Assembly (NCBI GenBank): GCA_025642075.2
Contig: JAODUO010000183.1
Location: 215,001 to 279,000 of the forward strand
Length of the DNA stretch: 64,000 nucleotides
Reading direction: 5' to 3'
DNA from: Ridgeia piscesae
Taxonomy: Eukaryota > Annelida > Polychaeta > Sabellida > Siboglinidae
Below are positions 1 to 9,646 of the stretch, one piece after another. A program made the position numbers and the translations under genes. Below the pieces are notes generated by a model, which was given only the letters and a program-made list of their open reading frames with translations, was not told where the DNA came from and ran no database searches. The first letter of the stretch is position 1. Each line of letters begins with the position of its first letter.

Positions 1-752
1 CGAAATCGAAAGTCGTAGATACCTTTTGTGATAGCTCTCTCCAACACAACAGTATGTTAACTTTAATAGGTGCATAATATTCGAATTTACTGTATGTATT
101 GTAATTATTATAGTACCGTTATGCTGTGGTGTTAGCTGACTCCTCAATAACAGGTGCCCTGTGTCCGTTACATATCTGAAATGTCGCTCTTTCGTCAATG
201 GGACAACGTGTGTTATAACGCTCAGAAAAATAGTTCGCAGAAAGAGCACAAAAGCCCAAAAACGAGGTGCTATGTCAAATAAGTCGCGCCAATTGGTGGG
301 CGAAAGTGAACGAAAGAGGGAATAGTATGTACACAACATCTAGGTGACACCACACAAGTTTCTTAGAACGAATAGGTGATTTAGTATGTATAACGTTTTT
401 GAAGGCAAACTACTTGGATGTGATCAGACCAGGTTTCGCAATATACCAATACCCAATTCTTTGCCGCTGATGGAGTGCAGTTTTCATGTGGATCTTCACA
501 GAGAGAATCGATAGTATAATTAAAAATAACTATACTAGTAATGGGCTATTTCTCACAACCACTGTAACTGTATTTCCTCCCAGATGCCAATGTCCAATAG
601 CATTTTTTTGCATGACTGCGTCTATACGGATGGCGATATAGCCCGTTTTGCAGACAAACTGGGCTGTTGTAGTAGGGTTGAGATTGTGTAGCGTATAAAA
701 TAAGGGTAATTTTACCCGGGTTAAATATGTAGCGTTACACTAAGCATCAAGT
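1..752. other. Unannotated left flank
   Basis: No convincing open reading frame, RNA gene or repeat was recognised. The sequence is moderately AT-rich and ends in a TG-rich tract. Confidence 0.5.
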
Positions 753-808
753 GCGTGCGTGCGTGTGTGTGGCAGTACGTGTGGCATGTGTTTGGTGCGT
801 GTATGCGT

Positions 809-879
<71 letters not shown>

Positions 880-985
880 GTGTGTTTGTGCACGTGTGTT
901 TGTGTATATGTAGTGTGTGCGTACGTGTGTTTGTGATGTGTGATTGCGTGTGCTTGCGTGCGTGTGTATCTGCATGCCTATGTTT
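753..985. repeat. (TG)n microsatellite
   Basis: A TG-rich tract with a pure GT core at about 813-872 and imperfect flanks (TGCG, TGTA variants). It produces long low-complexity reading frames on both strands that are not genes. Confidence 0.95.
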
Positions 986-1118
986 TGTATGTGCCACCTC
1001 CACACCTCATCATAAAACACGCCGCAGCAGTGGCAGAATAAAGCAAATTGAATAAGAACTGTTCCTTATCGAATGAACATCTGAAACTGTGGAGAAAAAA
1101 TCGGATCTACAGACCCTG

Positions 1119-1470
1119 ATTTTCATATTTATCAGCTAATTCCTGTAGCATTTTTTGCAGCTCATGTGGTGTATTAGCACATATAGGTATGTTTACTGCG
1201 AAGGGAATATGACTAAGATAGTCCCCGTCTATCTTCGAGACGCTAGTTTCCCAAACCACTTATCAGAATATGCTTTCGAGTGCTGCCGTAAACAGCTTGG
1301 ACGATATGGTATCTCTTTGTCATACTCCTCTCCTGGTGTTGATCTTGTTGCTTTCTTAGTGTAGGTGGATTGTCATCGAGCTATTGGTGTAGATTTCCTT
1401 CAGTAGTTGTATGTACACATCTTCTATCCCCTGTTCTTGAAGCGAGGTCAATACTGCTTGAGCTATTAAT
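1119..1470 (-). mobile_element. RTE-clade LINE fragment (reverse transcriptase part)
   Basis: This stretch is homologous, at clearly more than half of positions by eye, to 18560-18870, which lies in the RT region of the RTE element further right. Shared blocks read 'cagctaattcctgta', 'gcttggacgatatggtatctc' and 'ctatcccctgttcttgaagcgaggtca'. The minus-strand coding potential is broken by stops and indels. It is a short internal relic without its own 3' tail and runs directly into (AT)n sequence. Confidence 0.8.
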
Positions 1471-1483
1471 TATCGATAATTAT

Positions 1484-1484
1484 G

Positions 1485-1576
<92 letters not shown>

Positions 1577-1735
1577 AACAATCACCACATTTACAGTGCA
1601 AACTTATCTATAGTTTTATACATATAACTACATCACACAATACATGTTCATACTAACTACAAACATATGTAGTGTTAATACAATGTATTATTAAAATTAA
1701 ATTGTATAAAATAACACACACATACACACATATAC

Positions 1736-1779
<44 letters not shown>

Positions 1780-1823
1780 CAAATATATATTGTTTTTAAA
1801 ATATATATATAATATTTAAATAT

Positions 1824-1918
<95 letters not shown>
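1484..1918. repeat. (AT)n microsatellite cluster
   Basis: Three long AT dinucleotide arrays (about 1484-1575, 1739-1776 and 1828-1917) are separated by AT-rich sequence with CACA and TTTAAA variants. The apparent I-Y repeat ORF here is an artefact. Confidence 0.95.
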
Positions 1919-1920
<2 letters not shown>

Positions 1921-2076
1921 TTCAATATATACAAACTATAGGGCATAACATTATTACTGGAATTTTTGTTCAGGCGCCTGTGTATATTGTCATTGTATTA
2001 TCACACGACACATCATTATGAGAACTGTAGGTGAAAGTGCTTAATAAGTCAAATAATACCTGTAGTCCAGTCGTCG

Positions 2077-3051
2077 TCACTGTTGTTGTGTTATTTGTGT
2101 AGACCTACAGGTAGTACACAGTACGCATCCATATACGTCGACGAGCAACATCCTCAACTTACGTCGTACCGATCGGTGCAGAGCCATGTACAAGACACTG
2201 TTAAAAATCGTGTTGCAGAGGTACAGCCATATTGCCATAAAACTGAACAAAGGTGGCTTTTGGTCGCGGATGTTGAAGCCGAAAAGCATGACGACGTGCA
2301 CAGACAACGGAATCGCAAGGGCAAGAGCAACGAAGCATATGACGAGAATGTTTCTGGCAGACCTTACTGCCGTCATCGTCACAGTCCCCGTGCGATTGCC
2401 ACGTTGATCACCGACCGATTGTTCCTGCGCCGATACGACGCGATGAACGTGGACAACGGCTAGGAATATTCTCGCCGTAGCGTAGATGGACGCAACTTCC
2501 GGAACGAAGTAAGCGACGAAATAAAACGCCACCATCATCGCGGATAAACCTCTACTATCAGTCTTCAGTTTGATAGTGCAGACATCTACGTACCAAGCCG
2601 TGGGGAATATCAATGAAGCAGCGCCTACGCCGATGCCAGCGATCCAAATGCAGGTCATTATTCCATAGCAGCGAGTTCTTGAGAGCAATTGCTCGTGTGT
2701 GAGCGGCTTCAGAATAGCCACCATCTTGGACAGTGCGACCCACGCCTGGCTATGCATCGACACGAACCCGGAACAAGAGAAACATATCATGTTTATCTTA
2801 GGAATATATTGAGTCATGTGTTGTACGCTCGGCGTAGCACTAGAACACACGGCAGCGTTGAGAGGTAAGACGATCAATCCAGTGGCCAAATCAGACACGG
2901 ACAGCGATAAAATGAAGAGCGCGGTACAGTCGCCACGTAATTCAGCGTATTTGAGAAACACTGCAATCAGGAGAGAGTTCGCTACAATATTGCACACAGT
3001 AATCACACTTATAACACCCGTCTTGATGTCGGTTGAGTCGATTAGATCCAT
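2077..3051 (-). CDS. Atypical class A (rhodopsin-like) G-protein-coupled receptor
   Basis: An intact 324-residue single-exon frame shows seven hydrophobic segments (about residues 11-36, 45-68, 82-110, 128-152, 172-197, 233-257, 266-288). TM2 carries LSVSDLATGLIVLP, matching the conserved LxxxD of class A receptors, which normally signal at the plasma membrane. A Cys before TM3 and one in the second extracellular loop (YVDVC) could form the usual disulphide. A Cys-rich tail (VYGCVLCTTC) could be palmitoylated. Key motifs are missing: the DRY position at the end of TM3 reads SKM, TM6 lacks CWxP, and TM7 has NSVLY in place of NPxxY. The ATG at 3051 is the only sensible start and the length is normal for a small-ligand receptor. 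The ligand is unknown. It could be a diverged orphan receptor of the kind expanded in marine invertebrates, or a decaying gene with an intact frame. Confidence 0.8.
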   Translation of the reverse strand: MDLIDSTDIKTGVISVITVCNIVANSLLIAVFLKYAELRGDCTALFILSLSVSDLATGLIVLPLNAAVCSSATPSVQHMTQYIPKINMICFSCSGFVSMHSQAWVALSKMVAILKPLTHEQLLSRTRCYGIMTCIWIAGIGVGAASLIFPTAWYVDVCTIKLKTDSRGLSAMMVAFYFVAYFVPEVASIYATARIFLAVVHVHRVVSAQEQSVGDQRGNRTGTVTMTAVRSARNILVICFVALALAIPLSVHVVMLFGFNIRDQKPPLFSFMAIWLYLCNTIFNSVLYMALHRSVRRKLRMLLVDVYGCVLCTTCRSTQITQQQ

Positions 3052-3759
3052 GGTGAAATGGTGCGTTGAGTTCAGTTAACGAAGCACATTTATTATGTTT
3101 GTTCACGTCATCACAGTGACGTATTCTTGCCGGTGAACGAGTTCTGTGGTCTTGACATCATGACCTGCAATTTCATTACGCTCTTGCAGCAATCGTGGTC
3201 AAACAGGGACAACAAACGCATTTCGTACTTGACGTTTACATCCTGTCCGTTAATCGCCGTACATATGCGATATTTCCCCCAAGTACACGAACACTGCAAG
3301 ACCATTACACTTTCATATACGTCCACGCTAGCCGTATTTTGCTGATGGTCTTCTGGCCGTGCGATTTCAATTGCTGTAGAATTGCTGAGCTTAACGATGC
3401 TAATACTGTGCTCGAATGAAAAGATAACTCTGCAGACCGTTGTCAAGCTATGTGTTTATGTGTATGTATAACGCTGCCGGCTTCTCTCTTCTCAGCTGTC
3501 AGGTGTGCTGTCGTACGGGTATTAGTATAATGAATTAGCCAGTATCGGATACTGTCCATTTCACTACCGTCTAATTAATTATTAAAAGCTACTGTCGATG
3601 TCTTTGTTAGTAACGCAATGCCACAGTGACAATAAGAACGGTCGGCAGCGATACACGTGCACAAACAGTTTTAAAGCAAAACTTAACATAATTACTTATT
3701 CAAATGTATATCAATTTACATGTTACAATGACGTTAATATAATTATAACATTTTTCTAT

Positions 3760-3763
<4 letters not shown>
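3052..3763. other. Upstream flank of the GPCR
   Basis: This should hold the receptor promoter and 5' UTR. No clear coding sequence or repeat was recognised; short open frames on both strands have no domain character. Confidence 0.4.
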
Positions 3764-3842
<79 letters not shown>

Positions 3843-3861
3843 ATATATATATATATATATT
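3764..3861. repeat. (AT)n microsatellite
   Basis: AT dinucleotide array with one GTATGT interruption near 3794 and an AAGG interruption near 3839. The following 3862-4230 is AT-rich with nothing recognised. Confidence 0.9.
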
Positions 3862-4231
3862 TCATTGTTCATACGATTGAATACAAAACCAGCGTGCAGA
3901 TGTGAAAAGGTAATGATGCAAATATGTTTCATATATTAAGTTCATTGAATTTTGTAATAAGAAATGATGTTCAGTCATGTTTTAAAACAATACCAAATTA
4001 AGCTCCCTAGTTCTTATAGAACGCAGTGTTATTTCTAAAGTTGCCTTGGATATATACCTATTTGTACAGATTGTCTTGTAGTGTAATGGTTAACATCTTG
4101 ATTAAGATAACATTTTATTTAAGATTGTAGGTAAAATACCACACCTATATTATACAAATGTATAAGATATTTACTAATTCCATCTGGAACAGGTTGAAGG
4201 GATTATATCAGCAATAATCATCGAAATCAGT

Positions 4232-4482
4232 CATACAGCATTATGCGTGACGTTCGGCACGTGTGTCTCACACGATACAGCGTTATGCGTGACGTTCGGC
4301 ACGTGTGTCTCACACGACACAGCACTACGAGTGACGTTCGGCACGTGTGTCTCACACGATACAGCATTATGCGTGACGTTCGGCACGTGTGTCTCACACG
4401 ATACAGCACTAGGCGTGACGTCCGGCACCTGTGTCTCACACGACATAGCACTAGGCGTGACGTTCGGCTCGTGTGCCTCACA
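4232..4482. repeat. 42-bp minisatellite, six units
   Basis: Six tandem units of 42 bp start with GYGTGACG at 4245, 4287, 4329, 4371, 4413 and 4455. Most units contain TGACGTTCGGCACGTG followed by the dyad GTGTGTCTCACAC. Because 42 is divisible by three, both strands stay open and give periodic reading frames (VTFGTCVSHDTAL-like). There is no sign of a real start or domain, so I treat these as repeat artefacts. Units 5 and 6 have diverged (GTCCGGCACCTG, CTCGTGTGCC). Confidence 0.95.
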
Positions 4483-4857
4483 AATCTCGAAATCGGATTC
4501 AAAACAGAAAGACTCATTCAATAACGCGGTGTTCCTAGCGGCGATAATTAGACAGAGTGGATTGCGCAGTGGTATTTCCCGGAATTGCAACATCCGAGTC
4601 ATCTGTTTCGGCGTAATCCACGAAAGTGCTATTATTGATGTGTCATCTCGACAACATATTCGCATTGGGACTGATTAGATAAGTAACTGTTATTGACGTT
4701 CTAATCTCAGCCAGAAGGTCTTTGAATCCCCGTTGGATTATTTCACGTCGCGAACGTCCGTGACGGATTGAGTTTCATGTGCCTTAGGCACCCGGCACTT
4801 TGCTGATTACCTCCCCGACCGCAAATGTCAAAGGATGATTAAGATATGTGTGGCATC

Positions 4858-5220
4858 CCGCTGTGGTGGTCCCAGATTCGACCAGTCCATGATTCGTCTA
4901 AACGCATATCGCGCATGGGCACGCATGCGCAATGATCGCTTCTATCTGTTCTGACGCGGTCTGACGTAGTGGCCCGGGTCGAGATTCGACTAAATAACAC
5001 AACACGTTCGAATGAGTGAAAATGATCACATAAGTTAATCCACTTTTATTTAAGATGTGCGTGATAACAATATTATTTCAATACATTATGTATTACTAAC
5101 GGAAACTACGTTAGTAGCAAATGCGAATGCTGACTCGGTACGAACCTGGGACCGCTACCGTCGCGGTCCCAGATTCGTACGAATCCTGGACTGGTCGAAT
5201 CTGGGACCACCACACCGCCA
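4858..5220. repeat. Inverted-repeat element, possible MITE
   Basis: About 38-bp arms face each other at 4861-4898 and 5178-5218, built on the words GGTCCCAGATTCGACCAG and GGATTCGT. They enclose about 280 bp without coding capacity. Arm identity is near 90%. A second inner inverted pair (CGGTCCCAG words at about 5146-5170) lies beside the right arm. No convincing target-site duplication was found, so mobility is inferred only from the arms. Confidence 0.5.
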
Positions 5221-5469
5221 TTTCCCGGGCCCTAGGTACACTCAAGGATGACTCCAAAACAGGCATTCTAAAAGGTCCAAATTCCAATTGTTTGCACCGG
5301 CATCAGACAGAAGCTTAATGGTACTTCAACGAAATTAATATTTGGTGTACTAAGCAGAGGCTGTACCATAATAATAAAGCTTTAGTTGCCATTTTCAACA
5401 TGCAAGTACATTTAATTTCAGATAGGAATGTGTTTTGTCGTCGAGTCACATAGTAGCCATATACCACAA

Positions 5470-5496
5470 TAACATTAAATATAACAAATAAGTATA

Positions 5497-5546
<50 letters not shown>

Positions 5547-5765
5547 TTATTAATTAAATGATAAATTTAAAAATATTATTTTGGTATAATAAATAAATCA
5601 TATCTCCAAGATGTCCTTTAAAATGATAGATTATAATATATATTATATTTATAAATGATTATCAAGTAAAATAATAAATAATTATATATTGAATGTCCTT
5701 TAAACTGATAAATTATATATTTAAAAAGTATTATGTTAAGCTAATAAAGGAATACAATAAATATT

Positions 5766-5821
<56 letters not shown>

Positions 5822-5960
5822 CATTTAAAAGTATTAATAATATTTATAAAAATGCATATGTTAAGCTAATAAAGGAATACATAAATATTATATTATGTAT
5901 AAAATTTCATGTAAAATATTAATAATATTTATAAAATTATTAAGTTAAGCTATGATTTCA
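5470..5960. repeat. AT-rich tandem duplication with (AT)n
   Basis: Two (AT)n tracts (5502-5540 and 5772-5814) sit in a diverged tandem duplication of about 120 bp. The words ATGTTAAGCTAATAAAGGAA and 'aaatgtc(c/a)ttta' recur. There are no genes. The flanks 5221-5470 and 5960-6240 show nothing recognisable. Confidence 0.6.
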
Positions 5961-6247
5961 CAATAAAAGATGACTTAGTGTTGAGCATAACTATTTGACA
6001 GAGCATGGCGTAGCAAGACGAGGGCAGAAGGGGACTTTGTTGACGATTTACCGCGTTGTCGGTCATGACTGCTGAAGACAGCGTAGTTTCGCTTAAATAA
6101 AAAACCAGGATGTTAATTTGCTCAAACTACTAGTTTCATTATGTAGATATGCCACAACATGAAAGTCAGATGCATTTCCTATTATTGTGACATAATTTCG
6201 TGTTTATGTTCGTTCTGTTTTAATGAAAAGTAAAGATTAATTTGCTA

Positions 6248-6522
6248 TATGGCGCAGTATCCAGTCCTCAAGACTGACCAAGGCGCTGACTCCAGAGTAG
6301 ACCTGTTCAATCGAACACCATCGGAAGCATCAAACTACACCTCATTTAATGCGTGAAACATATTCGTATAAAAATATCCACTATTGTCTATAGCAATATG
6401 CTCATTTATATAGCTGAACGAAATATTGTAAAGTAGTTAAGGAACATGCCTAACGTTTCAGACGGCAGCACAGTATTCGAATCTGTGTTCTCTTAGTCGA
6501 GAGTCAGAGGTTTAGCCACATT
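6248..6522 (-). mobile_element. tRNA-derived SINE, family A, copy 1
   Basis: This is homologous end to end with 21843-22150 (same strand) and 25066-25372 (opposite strand). The tRNA-like head is at the right end: on the minus strand, a box B-like 'ATTCGAATACTG' follows 'CTCGACTAAGAGAACACAG'. The box A region is decayed. The non-tRNA body ends near 6250 with the family signature GAGGACTGGATA. This is the most diverged of the three copies. Confidence 0.75.
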
Positions 6523-7140
6523 TACATTTTCCGATCGTTATAAACTTTCTGATTGACGTTTCTGCGCATGCGCGATAAATGTAAAATCATAAATGTGCAG
6601 CGAAACAACAAAGCATTTTCGGTATAAATGCCACGGGCTGTTCGTTAACTCTCCTGCAATAACATGCAATATAGGAACGGTACCATAGGAGGTTTACCCC
6701 ATAGGAAGAGTAAGAATTCTCCAATGTCTGCTGGTGTTTAACAAGTATTCTCCAGATGATACATGTAACATACTGATTAATGATTATTCGACGATATTTT
6801 GCTGAGTAGTTAAGAAAATAACGGACAAACACCGTGGTATGTTGCAGTAGTACACGTGTACTCGTAACCCTCGTAGGGAGGAGCTGCTCTTCCTTGTAGT
6901 AACTGCTGTGCTACTTAGGGTAAACCCTACTTATAATCCCTTTGTTCATGCTCAATCAGATGTAGGCAGAGTAAACACGGAGCAAGGTGTTCTTTGTTTT
7001 GCCTTTGCATCAGTCACGTTCGCCGATGCCACGGTGGCTTCATTGTTAAGACCTCCAGTCAATTTATCGTCAACTTAATTAATTATTTCATTAAACTGCT
7101 AATCAAACAGTGAATACATTATGCAAAAGGAGGTATGTAT
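6523..7140. other. Intergenic, nothing recognised
   Basis: No coding region or known repeat was recognised. The minus-strand 81-residue frame at 6587-6832 has no domain character. Confidence 0.4.
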
Positions 7141-7144
7141 GTGT

Positions 7145-7147
<3 letters not shown>

Positions 7148-7218
<71 letters not shown>

Positions 7219-7265
7219 TATTTATTTAACATACACGCACGCACGCACGCACACACGCGCGCGCA
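7148..7265. repeat. (AT)n followed by (ACGC)/(ACAC) tract
   Basis: Pure AT dinucleotides at 7148-7211, then AT-rich sequence, then CACGCACGCACGC and CACACGCGCGCGCAC at 7232-7265. Confidence 0.9.
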
Positions 7266-7384
7266 CAAGATTAACAACGTTCGGCGAAGTGTCATTCTAG
7301 AAATGACGCTGACTCGACCAAATTCGTCAATAGTGGTTGCATCAGCAACGATACCACTTCGGCACGGGTACAAGCTTGACAAAA

Positions 7385-7555
7385 GTTCTTTCGCCGACGT
7401 GACCAAATTCACCGCCGACGCGTCCAAACTTTCCGCCGACGCGTCCAAAACTTCTCGACGACGCGTCCAATGTTTCCCGCCGACGCGACTATTTCATTTT
7501 GGACGCCTCGGCTAGCCGAGTTGGTTACGCTGCCGACGCGACCCGGAACCATATA
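7385..7555. repeat. Degenerate minisatellite with core GCCGACGCGTCCAAA
   Basis: About eight imperfect units of 18-24 bp share the core GCCGACGCG(T)CCAAA followed by a T/C-rich stretch. The array keeps open frames on both strands but shows no protein character. It lies 350 bp upstream of the first PAN/EGF gene, so it could sit in its upstream regulatory region. Confidence 0.7.
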
Positions 7556-7779
7556 CATTACAGTATTCGTAGAGCGATCAGCAGGCACTGGACAACTGCG
7601 TCTAGTTTTAGCAGAATAGTTAGGACTATTTGTTTTCACCATGTGTACAATATAAACACAAGCAGAACCACGTGGAAACATTGCCACGTGTACCTACTAC
7701 CGTGTAAACAGAGGCTGTCCACGTGGACACATGCTCATTACTCATTGGGCGAAAAATGCCCTGTGGCGGAATCTACTTG

Positions 7780-7905
7780 GTGTGTCATAAGGTGCGTGCG
7801 GGCCCCGAGATTATGGCTGCCGGAAGTCATTAAAACAGTGCTGCTCCAAGCGACCAAATTGTGAGACGTTGCGTCAATGACGTAACAACAGCGTAGAATA
7901 TAGCA
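7780..7905 (+). promoter_or_regulatory. Conserved upstream region of PAN/EGF gene copy 1
   Basis: The 120 bp before the start codon are strongly similar to the corresponding region of copy 2 (59059-59175, minus strand). The shared block GCTGCTCCAAGCGACCAAAT is exact and is followed by 'tgtgagac(g/a)ttgcgtc' and a TGACGT(A/C)A CRE-like site 10-20 bp later. Such conservation in otherwise decayed sequence suggests the core promoter and 5' UTR. No TATA box is evident. Confidence 0.6.
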
Positions 7906-8642
7906 ATGGTTGCGCATTTTGCAACATCTACTACCATATATATTTGTGTGCATCTGGCATTCGGCCAAAAGTGCCAGGATGACGTCGAAGAAACTCATCG
8001 TTACACAAGTTTTACCACTGGTAAAACTCTGGAGCATGTGTCTGACAAAATGAGTAAAGGTATTTGTTTACAATTCTGCTTAGATAATATAAATTGCGTG
8101 GCTGCCGTCGAAGACACACAAGCGCGCTCGTGCAAGTACAGTGAAACACCAACAGTAAGGGGTGTATTGCCGACGAACATTTATCGTCATATAACCTTCT
8201 ATAGAATTTACTATCGTTGTCCGATTCACTACAGTTGCGATGAGCTACCATGTCAAAATGGATCGACCTGCGAAGTAGTAGCAAATGACGGGATGTTTGG
8301 TAGTACAAAGAGTGGTTCTAAATGTCATTGCGCTGATGGCTATACAGGTTGGTTTTGCAAAGAGATGTACACCTGCTCTGACAACGTATGTCAGAACCAG
8401 GCAAACTGTAGTATGCCTAATGGCACAAACGGTGTAGTCCAGTGCCAATGCAGCACAGAATATAAAGGTTTTTACTGTGATGAAAAAGTGATGAATGAAA
8501 TTGGTGGATATACCAAAACAACGAAAACTGTCATCGCAATTGTGGCAACCAGTGTGGTCGCCCTTGCCGGCATGGCGACTGTTGCCATGGCATTAGCCGG
8601 TGTAGGGTTCGCCGGTGCAGCTGCAGCAAGTGGGACTGCAGG
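7906..8642 (+). CDS. PAN/EGF-domain single-pass membrane protein, copy 1, exon 1
   Basis: Exon 1 encodes residues 1-245 plus two bases. A hydrophobic start (1-20) looks like a signal peptide. A PAN/apple-like region (Cys 23, 54, 58, 64, 76, 105; CLQFCLDNINC) is followed by two EGF-like domains with canonical spacing: C111-C116-C122-C140-C142-C151 and C157-C162-C168-C180-C182-C191. A long Val/Ala/Gly segment begins at residue 207. The exon ends GCAGG|GTAAGT, a strong donor in phase 2, and reading on hits a stop within three bases. It joins in frame to exon 2 at 14796. PAN and EGF modules are known extracellular adhesion and ligand-binding folds, so a cell-surface protein is likely; the function is unknown. 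The start is chosen because MVAxFATST is conserved in copy 2. Confidence 0.85.
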
Positions 8643-8967
8643 GTAAGTAGAACTTAAGCCTTCTTCCCTGTGTCCACGTTTGTATCAAAACAGGGTTTTT
8701 TTTCATTTCGCGCACCACATTTTCACGTTCACGTTCACGTTCAGTCTTGCTGAATACATACAGGTTATATTAGTGGAAAGGCTGACGACACGAGGTTCTC
8801 ATTGACGCAGTTAGAGGGTAGTAGAACTATGAATTCTAGACTGTTTTATGATGCTCTGAAGAGCAGTGTATTTTGACTATCCCTTTGTTTGCATTCGTAA
8901 TCAAAATATCTCAGCTGATTATTCTGTTTTTCATTTCGCAAGTTTTTGTTATGCATAACTATTTTCA

Positions 8968-8971
<4 letters not shown>

Positions 8972-9021
<50 letters not shown>
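8972..9021. repeat. (AT)n microsatellite conserved between the two gene copies
   Basis: Located right after GTTATGCATAACTATTTTCA, which also precedes the (AT)n at 57876-57935 in copy 2. The array was therefore probably present before the duplication. Confidence 0.85.
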
Positions 9022-9029
<8 letters not shown>

Positions 9030-9490
9030 TGTTTACATTTTGCATATCATTTATATTCCTTGACAATTTGTTTTACATATTTTTAAATAAGATCACGAAT
9101 TGTACGACTAATATCCTTTTTGGACGTTAAAGTGAATTTAACTGAATTTTATTTAGATGAATAATACCTTTCAAACTTACATTTTCGTTCTTTCCTCCGC
9201 ATCAGTGTATCAGTCGGCTAAGCTAAGAAACTCATCCATCCTTTTTAAGTATGTTTATATAGAATGTAACCAGTTTATACGTAAACAACGTAAAGGAAGT
9301 GCATTAAATGGTTTATGTTGGCACACTTATGCTAAAACGAAACATGCATTTGTGAACGCCGTTTAAAATCACAATTATTTTTGGAATGTATCTGAAGGAA
9401 GACGACAAATTAAAAAGCATTTGTCGTCATCATCATCATCATAATACTCAATCCCGTTCTACGCGTTATCTTTCACCTGTCGTCATCATA
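9030..9490 (+). other. Intronic block duplicated at 48145-48605
   Basis: This block is similar, by eye about 70-75%, to the minus strand of 48145-48605. Exact shared words include CAGTCGGCTAAGCTAAGAAA, CTAAAACGAAACATGCATTT and ACGCGTTATCTTTCACCTGT. It lies in the intron of both paralogues and has no shared open frame, so it is either plain intron or carries regulatory sequence. Confidence 0.8.
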
Positions 9491-9496
9491 TATATA

Positions 9497-9646
<150 letters not shown>

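Noticed and set aside
4231..4665. Periodic 143-144 residue proteins over the 42-bp minisatellite
   Set aside because: Frames are open on both strands because the unit length is divisible by three and lacks stops; no domain outside the repeat.
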